A stretch of 64,000 bases of DNA from Pseudomonas brassicacearum subsp. neoaurantiaca. Lineage in GTDB: Bacteria; Pseudomonadota; Gammaproteobacteria; Pseudomonadales; Pseudomonadaceae. The notes under the pieces are model-generated. The model had not been told where the DNA came from, did no database searches, and saw only the letters and a list, made by a program, of their open reading frames with translations. The position numbers and the translations under genes were made by a program. The number at the start of each line of letters is the position of its first letter. The stretch's first letter is position 1. Positions 58,833-64,000 of the stretch are shown piece after piece. The stretch is from NCBI RefSeq assembly GCF_013608025.1, contig NZ_VDLV01000020.1, forward strand, positions 88,511-152,510, given 5' to 3'.

Positions 58833-59981
58833 ATGCTGCGACGCCGCATGCTGATCATGTTGGGTGTTGTCCTGCTGGTGGTGCTGTTGCTGGCAGGCTA
58901 CAAGGCCTTCTCCATCTACCAGCAGATCCAGATGTTTTCTGTCCCGAAACCGCCCGTCAGCGTTGCCGTGGCCAAGGCCACCGAGCAACCCTGGCAGTCT
59001 CGCCTGCCCACGGTCGGCAGCCTCAAGGCCTTGCAAGGCGTTGACTTGAGCCTGGAGATTGCCGGCACGGTGCAAAAGCTGCAGTTCGAATCGGGGCAAA
59101 AGGTCAAGGCCGGCCAACCGCTTCTGCAACTGGACAGCGAAGTCGAAAGCGCCCTGCTGGAAACCGCCCAGGCCGACCTTGGCCTGTCGCAGCTGGATTT
59201 CGGCCGAGGTCGACAACTGGTCGGAAGCCAGGCGATTTCCAAAGGCGAGTTCGACCGGCTTGCGGCCCAATTGAAGAAGAATCAGGCCACGGTCAACCAG
59301 CTCAAGGCATCGTTGGCGAAGAAACACATCGTCGCGCCGTTCAGCGGCACCATCGGCATTCGCCAGGTGGATGTTGGGGACTACCTGGCCAGCGGCACGG
59401 TGATCGCCACCTTGCAAGACCTCAGCAGCCTGTACGTGGATTTCTATGTCCCTGAACAGGCCGTGCCTCGGCTCGCCGTTGCCCAAACGGTCAACGTCAG
59501 TGTCTCGGCCTACCCAGGCCAGACATTCGTCGGCACCATCAGCGCCATCAATCCCAAGGTCGAGGACAGCACTCGCAACGTGTTGGTGCGCGCTACCCTC
59601 GCCAACCCCGATGGCAAGCTGTTGCCCGGCATGTTTGCCAACCTGCAGGTCGTCTTGCCGGACGTAGCCGCCGGCATCGTCGTACCGGAGAGCGCCGTGA
59701 CCTACACGCTCTACGGCAACTCGATGTACGTGGTAACGCAGAAGAAAGCCGCCGATGGCAACGTCGAGAAAGATGACAAGGGCCAGCCGATCCTGATCGC
59801 CGAGCGGCGCTTCGTTGAAACCGGTGAGCGTCGCGACGGGCAGGTCCTGGTGACCAAGGGCGTGCACAACGGTGAACAAGTGGTGATTGCCGGCCAGCTC
59901 AAGCTCGACAACGGAACGCCCATCGCCATCAGCGACGACAAGACCCTGACCGAACAGAACAGCCTGCCGCGCGCGGACTGA
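58833..59981 (+). CDS. mexV: RND efflux periplasmic adaptor, MexV type
   Basis: The 382-residue membrane-fusion protein has an N-terminal anchor (LGVVLLVVLLLAGYKAF), a split lipoyl domain (GVDLSLEIAGTVQKLQF; HIVAPFSGTIGIRQVDVGDYL), an alpha-hairpin (ALLETAQADLGLS...SLAKKHI) and beta-barrel regions (VDFYVPEQAVPRLA). It joins MexW (13 bp downstream) to an outer-membrane channel such as OprM, which is not encoded here. The order after a DUF1513 gene is as in P. aeruginosa mexVW. AAGGAAG precedes the ATG. Confidence 0.9.
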   Translation: MLRRRMLIMLGVVLLVVLLLAGYKAFSIYQQIQMFSVPKPPVSVAVAKATEQPWQSRLPTVGSLKALQGVDLSLEIAGTVQKLQFESGQKVKAGQPLLQLDSEVESALLETAQADLGLSQLDFGRGRQLVGSQAISKGEFDRLAAQLKKNQATVNQLKASLAKKHIVAPFSGTIGIRQVDVGDYLASGTVIATLQDLSSLYVDFYVPEQAVPRLAVAQTVNVSVSAYPGQTFVGTISAINPKVEDSTRNVLVRATLANPDGKLLPGMFANLQVVLPDVAAGIVVPESAVTYTLYGNSMYVVTQKKAADGNVEKDDKGQPILIAERRFVETGERRDGQVLVTKGVHNGEQVVIAGQLKLDNGTPIAISDDKTLTEQNSLPRAD

Positions 59982-59994
59982 TCAAGGAATCCCC

Positions 59995-62900
59995 ATGGCT
60001 TTTACCGATCCGTTCATCCGCCGCCCGGTGCTCGCCACCGTGGTCAGCCTGTTGATCGTGCTGCTGGGCTTCCAGGCCTGGAGCAAATTGCCCCTGCGTC
60101 AGTATCCGCAGATGGAAAACGCGCTGATCACAGTTACTACCGCCTACCCGGGGGCCAACGCCGAGACCATCCAGGGCTATATCACCCAGCCAATGCAACA
60201 AAGCCTGGCCAGTGCCGAAGGCATCGACTACATGACCTCGGTCAGCCGACAGAATTTCTCGGTGATCTCGGTCTATGCTCGCATCGGCTCCAACAGTGAC
60301 CGGCTCTTCACCGAACTGCTGGCCAAGGCCAACGAGGTCAAGAACCAGTTGCCCCAGGACGCCGAGGACCCCGTCCTCAGCCGCGAGGCAGCCGACGCCT
60401 CGGCGCTGATGTACATCAGTTTCTTCAGCAAGGAATTGAACAACCCGCAGATCACCGATTACTTGTCTCGAGTGATCCAGCCGAAACTGGCAACCCTGCC
60501 CGGCATGGCCGAAGCGGAGATTCTCGGCAACCAGGTCTTTGCCATGCGCCTTTGGCTGGACCCGGTCAAGCTCGCAGGTTTCGGGCTGACGGCTGCCGAC
60601 GTGACCGATGCGGTGCGCCAGCAGAACTTCCTTTCCGCCGCCGGCGAAGTGAAAGGCGAGTACGTCGTTACCAGTATCAACGCCAACACCGAACTCAAGT
60701 CCGCCGAAGCGTTCGCCGCGATCCCCCTCAAGACCGCCGGAGACAGCCGCGTGCTGCTGCGGGACGTCGCCCGCGTGGAAATGGGCGCCGAAAACTACGA
60801 CACCATCAGCTCCTTTGGCGGCACGCCTTCGGTATACATCGGAATCAAGGCCACACCCGGCGCGAACCCCCTGGACGTGATCAAGGAAGTGCGCAAGATC
60901 ATGCCGGAGATGGAAGCCCAGCTTCCGACCAACCTCAAGGCCGAGATCGCCTACGACGCCACTCTGTTCATCCAGGCCTCCATCGACGAGGTGGTGAAGA
61001 CCCTGTTCGAGGCGGTACTGATCGTCATCGTCGTGGTCTTCCTGTTCCTCGGAGCCTTTCGCTCGGTGCTCATCCCGGTGGTGACCATTCCACTGTCGAT
61101 GATCGGCGTCATGTTCTTCATGCAGTTGATGGGCTACTCCATGAACCTGCTGACGCTGCTGGCCATGGTGCTCGCCATCGGTCTGGTGGTGGACGATGCC
61201 ATCGTGGTCGTGGAAAACATCCACCGACACATGGAGGAAGGCAAGACCCCATTCGATGCCGCCATTGAAGGCGCGCGGGAAATAGCCATGCCGGTGGTCT
61301 CGATGACCATCACCCTCGCGGCGGTATACGCGCCAATCGGCCTGCTTGAAGGCCTGACGGGGGCATTGTTCAAGGAGTTCGCCTTGACCCTGGCTGGAGC
61401 CGTGGTCATTTCAGGCATCGTCGCGCTGACCTTGTCACCGATGATGTGCGCAATGCTCCTGCGCCATGACGAGAATCCCTCGGGACTGGCCCATCGATTG
61501 GACGTGATTTTCGAACGCCTGAAACACCGATATCAACGCCTGCTCCATGGCACGCTCAACAGTCGACCCGTGGTGCTGGTATTCGCGGTGATCGTGCTGT
61601 TGCTTATTCCAGTGCTGATCATGTTCACCAAGTCCGAGCTGGCGCCCGACGAGGACCAAGGCATCATTTTCATGATGGCCAACGCGCCGAAGACGACCAA
61701 CCTCGATTACCTGAACGCCTACACCGATCACTTCATCACGATCTTCAAGGAGTTCCCCGAGTACTACTCCTCGTTCCAGATCAACGGCTACAACGGCGTG
61801 CAGTCGGGCATCGGCGGCTTCCTGCTCAAACCCTGGAACGAACGCAACCGCACCCAGATGGAAATCCTTCCCGAGGTCCAGGCCAAGCTGGAAAGCATCC
61901 CGGGCCTGCAGATCTTCGGATTCAACCTGCCATCGTTGCCGGGCACCGGCGAAGGCTTGCCCTTCGAGTTCGTCATCAATTCACCGAAGGACTACACGAC
62001 GCTGCTGCAGATTGCCGAACGGGTCAAGAAACGTGCGCTGGAGTCCGGCAAATTCGCTTTCATGGACATCGACCTGGCCTTTGACAAACCCGAAGTCGTG
62101 GTGGATATCGATCGCGCCAAGGCTGCCCAAATGGGCGTTTCAATGCAGGACCTGGGCGGAACCCTGGCAACACTGCTGGGTGAGTCCGAAATAAACCGCT
62201 TTACCCTTGAAGGGCGCAGCTACAAAGTCATTGCCCAGGTTGAACGCCCGTTCCGGGACAATCCGGACTGGCTGAACAATTACTACGTAAAGAATGCCCA
62301 GGGCGAATCGCTTCCGCTCTCGACGTTGATCAAGGTCAGCGACCGGGCACGACCGCGCCAATTGAATCAGTTCCAGCAACTCAACGCCGTGACTATTTCA
62401 GGCTTTCCAACCGTGAGCATGGGCGAGGCCATTGAAACCGTCCGCCAGATTGCCCGCGAGGAGGCCCCGGTGGGGTTCGCCTTCGATTACGCCGGCGCTT
62501 CACGTCAATTCGTACAGGAAGGCAGCGCGCTGTGGGTGACCTTTGGCCTGGCGCTGGCGATTATTTTCCTGGTGCTGGCCGCGCAGTTCGAGAGTTTCCG
62601 GGATCCGCTGGTTATCCTGGTCACGGTGCCCTTATCCATTTGCGGCGCGCTGATTACGCTGTTCCTCGGCTGGTCGAGCATGAACATCTACACCCAGGTC
62701 GGGCTGGTGACGCTGATCGGATTGATCAGCAAGCACGGCATCCTGATCGTCGAGTTCGCCAATCAATTGCGCAGGGAACAAGGCTTGAGCCCGCGCGATG
62801 CCGTTGAACAGGCCGCGTCGATACGACTGCGGCCAGTGTTGATGACCACTGCGGCCATGGTGTTCGGCATGGTGCCCTTGATCCTGGCCACTGGCGCCGG

Positions 62901-63021
62901 TGCGGTCAGCCGCTTCGATATCGGCACGGTCATCGCCACGGGCATGTCGATCGGCACCCTGTTCACCTTGTTCGTACTGCCTTGTGTCTACACCCTGCTG
63001 GCCAAAGCCGATAAACGCTGA
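59995..63021 (+). CDS. mexW: RND efflux inner-membrane transporter, MexW type
   Basis: The 1008-residue RND pump has 12 membrane spans and two large periplasmic loops. The TM4 proton-relay aspartates are in GLVVDDAIVVVENI (about 398-404), and GLISKHGILIVEFANQLR is in TM10 (partly quoted). It exports drugs or metabolites by proton antiport with MexV. It is closer to the MexW/heavy-RND short group than to AcrB (1049 aa). It ends at a strong terminator and converges with the small inaA-linked gene. Confidence 0.92.
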   Translation: MAFTDPFIRRPVLATVVSLLIVLLGFQAWSKLPLRQYPQMENALITVTTAYPGANAETIQGYITQPMQQSLASAEGIDYMTSVSRQNFSVISVYARIGSNSDRLFTELLAKANEVKNQLPQDAEDPVLSREAADASALMYISFFSKELNNPQITDYLSRVIQPKLATLPGMAEAEILGNQVFAMRLWLDPVKLAGFGLTAADVTDAVRQQNFLSAAGEVKGEYVVTSINANTELKSAEAFAAIPLKTAGDSRVLLRDVARVEMGAENYDTISSFGGTPSVYIGIKATPGANPLDVIKEVRKIMPEMEAQLPTNLKAEIAYDATLFIQASIDEVVKTLFEAVLIVIVVVFLFLGAFRSVLIPVVTIPLSMIGVMFFMQLMGYSMNLLTLLAMVLAIGLVVDDAIVVVENIHRHMEEGKTPFDAAIEGAREIAMPVVSMTITLAAVYAPIGLLEGLTGALFKEFALTLAGAVVISGIVALTLSPMMCAMLLRHDENPSGLAHRLDVIFERLKHRYQRLLHGTLNSRPVVLVFAVIVLLLIPVLIMFTKSELAPDEDQGIIFMMANAPKTTNLDYLNAYTDHFITIFKEFPEYYSSFQINGYNGVQSGIGGFLLKPWNERNRTQMEILPEVQAKLESIPGLQIFGFNLPSLPGTGEGLPFEFVINSPKDYTTLLQIAERVKKRALESGKFAFMDIDLAFDKPEVVVDIDRAKAAQMGVSMQDLGGTLATLLGESEINRFTLEGRSYKVIAQVERPFRDNPDWLNNYYVKNAQGESLPLSTLIKVSDRARPRQLNQFQQLNAVTISGFPTVSMGEAIETVRQIAREEAPVGFAFDYAGASRQFVQEGSALWVTFGLALAIIFLVLAAQFESFRDPLVILVTVPLSICGALITLFLGWSSMNIYTQVGLVTLIGLISKHGILIVEFANQLRREQGLSPRDAVEQAASIRLRPVLMTTAAMVFGMVPLILATGAGAVSRFDIGTVIATGMSIGTLFTLFVLPCVYTLLAKADKR

Positions 63022-63042
63022 GACCTGTTAACGGTGGAAAAA

Positions 63043-63077
63043 CAAAGGCTTCGCAAATGCGAAGCCTTTGTTTTTTT
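63043..63077. terminator. Terminator of mexW (bidirectional)
   Basis: AAAGGCTTCGCA and TGCGAAGCCTTT form a 12-bp stem followed by GTTTTTTT. It lies 21 bp after the mexW stop and 10 bp from the convergent small gene. Confidence 0.92.
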
Positions 63078-63086
63078 GCAAGACGT

Positions 63087-63326
63087 TCAACTCTGAGGCT
63101 TCATGCCTTGGGACAGGCCAAACATGAACAGCAACAGATCATTATCCGGTCGGATTACATCGGTCGCCTTGGCGACTCGAGGCAAAGGGCAATGCGCACC
63201 AACGGTGGAAGTACTGTTGGAGGCACCGAGGATCTGTGATCGCGGCTGCTCCCATACCGCGACCGCCATTGATGCAACTGCCAGGGCTCCGACTAGAAAC
63301 AAACCTCTAGCAATTTCTAGTTTCAT
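63087..63326 (-). CDS. Small exported protein next to inaA
   Basis: The 79-residue protein has an N-terminal hydrophobic signal or anchor (GLFLVGALAVASMAVAVW) and a short polar mature part with one cysteine (GAHCPLPRVAKATDV). It starts 2 bp after the inaA stop and so is in its operon; AAAGG lies inside the inaA end. A gene of unknown function occupies the same place beside inaA in P. aeruginosa. No motif suggests a function. Confidence 0.75.
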   Translation of the reverse strand: MKLEIARGLFLVGALAVASMAVAVWEQPRSQILGASNSTSTVGAHCPLPRVAKATDVIRPDNDLLLFMFGLSQGMKPQS

Positions 63327-63328
63327 CG

Positions 63329-64000
63329 CTATAAACCTTTGATAGCGCTGCCAAACGCCGCCTCATAAAAATAGACCAGTTTTTTCCAGTCGGAATCATG
63401 AAACGACGAATGGCGCCGCAGTTGCTTCATGTCGTGGGAAGCAGCGCTTCGGGCGGTCAGGCGTTGTCGGCATTTCTCAAAATCCAGCAGCGCGACTTCG
63501 GCCTTCGCCGACTCGCCTTCTCCGGTCACGCGGACAAACACATGCTTGATGTAGAGGCAGCCATGTTGCCAGCGACCCTTGTGCATACGGGCCAGGTTTT
63601 CAGCCAACGACTGGAGAAGCTGCTCATGCACCGCTTCACCGTGACGTTCACGTCCGCCTCCGGCATACCAGTGTTCGATTTCCTGGAACCCCTCCAACGC
63701 GTGAGTCACCAATAGTGCACGCCATTTGTGCACGGGGTCTCTTTGGGCGCCACAGAAAAAAATCTGCGGAACCGTGACGTTGAGTTCGCTCAGTGCCGAC
63801 AATGCGCGCTGCTCACGCAGCACGGTCGGACGACCGAACGGATGCAGCAGGCTGCGGTAGATATGACCCGTCTGGCGCTTGGCATACAGCGTTTCGCCAT
63901 TATCGCTGATCCGCTGTACACCACTTTCGCCGCCACGGCGCGTATTGGGCTCTTCCACCCATTCACCGCGCTGATTCCAGAAATGATCGAAGCAACTACG
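63329..64000 (-). CDS. inaA: InaA-type lipopolysaccharide kinase-like protein, 5' end outside window
   Basis: At least 224 residues are encoded, open to the right edge, so the start is beyond 64000. The WaaP/InaA kinase-like fold is seen in NGETLYAKRQTGHIYRSLLHPFG, VTVPQIFFCGAQ, RMHKGRWQHGCLYIKHVFV (catalytic-loop region) and VALLDFEKCRQR (DFG-like). In InaA the catalytic-loop aspartate is replaced (HGCLY). E. coli InaA is acid/salicylate inducible; the role is unclear. FWNQRGEWVEEPN near the edge confirms the family. Confidence 0.88.
   Translation of the reverse strand, partial: RSCFDHFWNQRGEWVEEPNTRRGGESGVQRISDNGETLYAKRQTGHIYRSLLHPFGRPTVLREQRALSALSELNVTVPQIFFCGAQRDPVHKWRALLVTHALEGFQEIEHWYAGGGRERHGEAVHEQLLQSLAENLARMHKGRWQHGCLYIKHVFVRVTGEGESAKAEVALLDFEKCRQRLTARSAASHDMKQLRRHSSFHDSDWKKLVYFYEAAFGSAIKGL

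Overview
The window is chromosomal DNA from a fluorescent Pseudomonas (P. fluorescens group). The evidence is the gene content and order (rsmA-lysC-alaS, the aot/argR/ast arginine block, acs, nrdB, rluB-scpBA, cpxRS, mexVW, inaA), a high GC content, and many copies of two REP families typical of this group. One family has the core GTGGGAGCGAGCTTGCTCGC; the other has GTGGCGAGGG with TTTATCCCC or GCTTGCTCCC centres. All functional calls come from reading the sequence and from family knowledge; no searches were run.

Layout. 1-5.7 kb (minus): tRNA-Ser(GCT), rsmA, lysC, alaS, ltaE. 5.9-6.8 kb: an FMN riboswitch driving a lone type-II lumazine synthase (ribH2). 6.9-19.3 kb (minus): a complete arginine island made of the aotJQMP uptake system, the AraC-type regulator ArgR, and the arginine succinyltransferase pathway (astC, aruF, aruG, astD, astB, a small His/Asp-tailed protein, astE). 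REP pairs lie at several gene boundaries, and candidate ArgR sites precede astC and aotJ. 20-22 kb: acs. 22.4-24.7 kb: two small exported proteins and nrdB.

24.7-34.5 kb is an accessory-looking stretch. It holds a BRO-N protein with an upstream short ORF, a CoiA-like zinc-motif protein, a two-gene unit of unknown function, a TauE/SafE permease divergent from a frameshifted AraC regulator, a small HTH gene behind a LexA-type box, a metallo-beta-lactamase-fold hydrolase divergent from a TetR regulator over a perfect operator palindrome, and a LysR / glutamine-amidotransferase / ABM-monooxygenase cluster. 34.7-41.7 kb holds glpQ, a PepSY protein behind a PmrA-like direct repeat, a CorA/ZntB transporter, a chemoreceptor, an MFS transporter and arfB.

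41.9-45.4 kb contains the most novel item. An aromatic-type amino-acid permease is followed by a 0.9 kb structured intergenic region. After this comes a 45-residue acidic ORF with a hydrophobic tail (ending AMWPL), then a strong hairpin and an M29-aminopeptidase-like metalloenzyme. It looks like a precursor-peptide plus enzyme pair. 45.6-50.5 kb (minus): rluB, scpB, scpA, yciO, rnm. 50.6-54.8 kb (plus): yciB, yciI, a membrane coiled-coil protein, cpxR, a Spy/CpxP-like protein behind a CpxR box, and cpxS. 55-63 kb (plus): a di-heme lipoprotein, an imelysin, a DUF1513 protein and mexVW. The window ends inside inaA on the minus strand.
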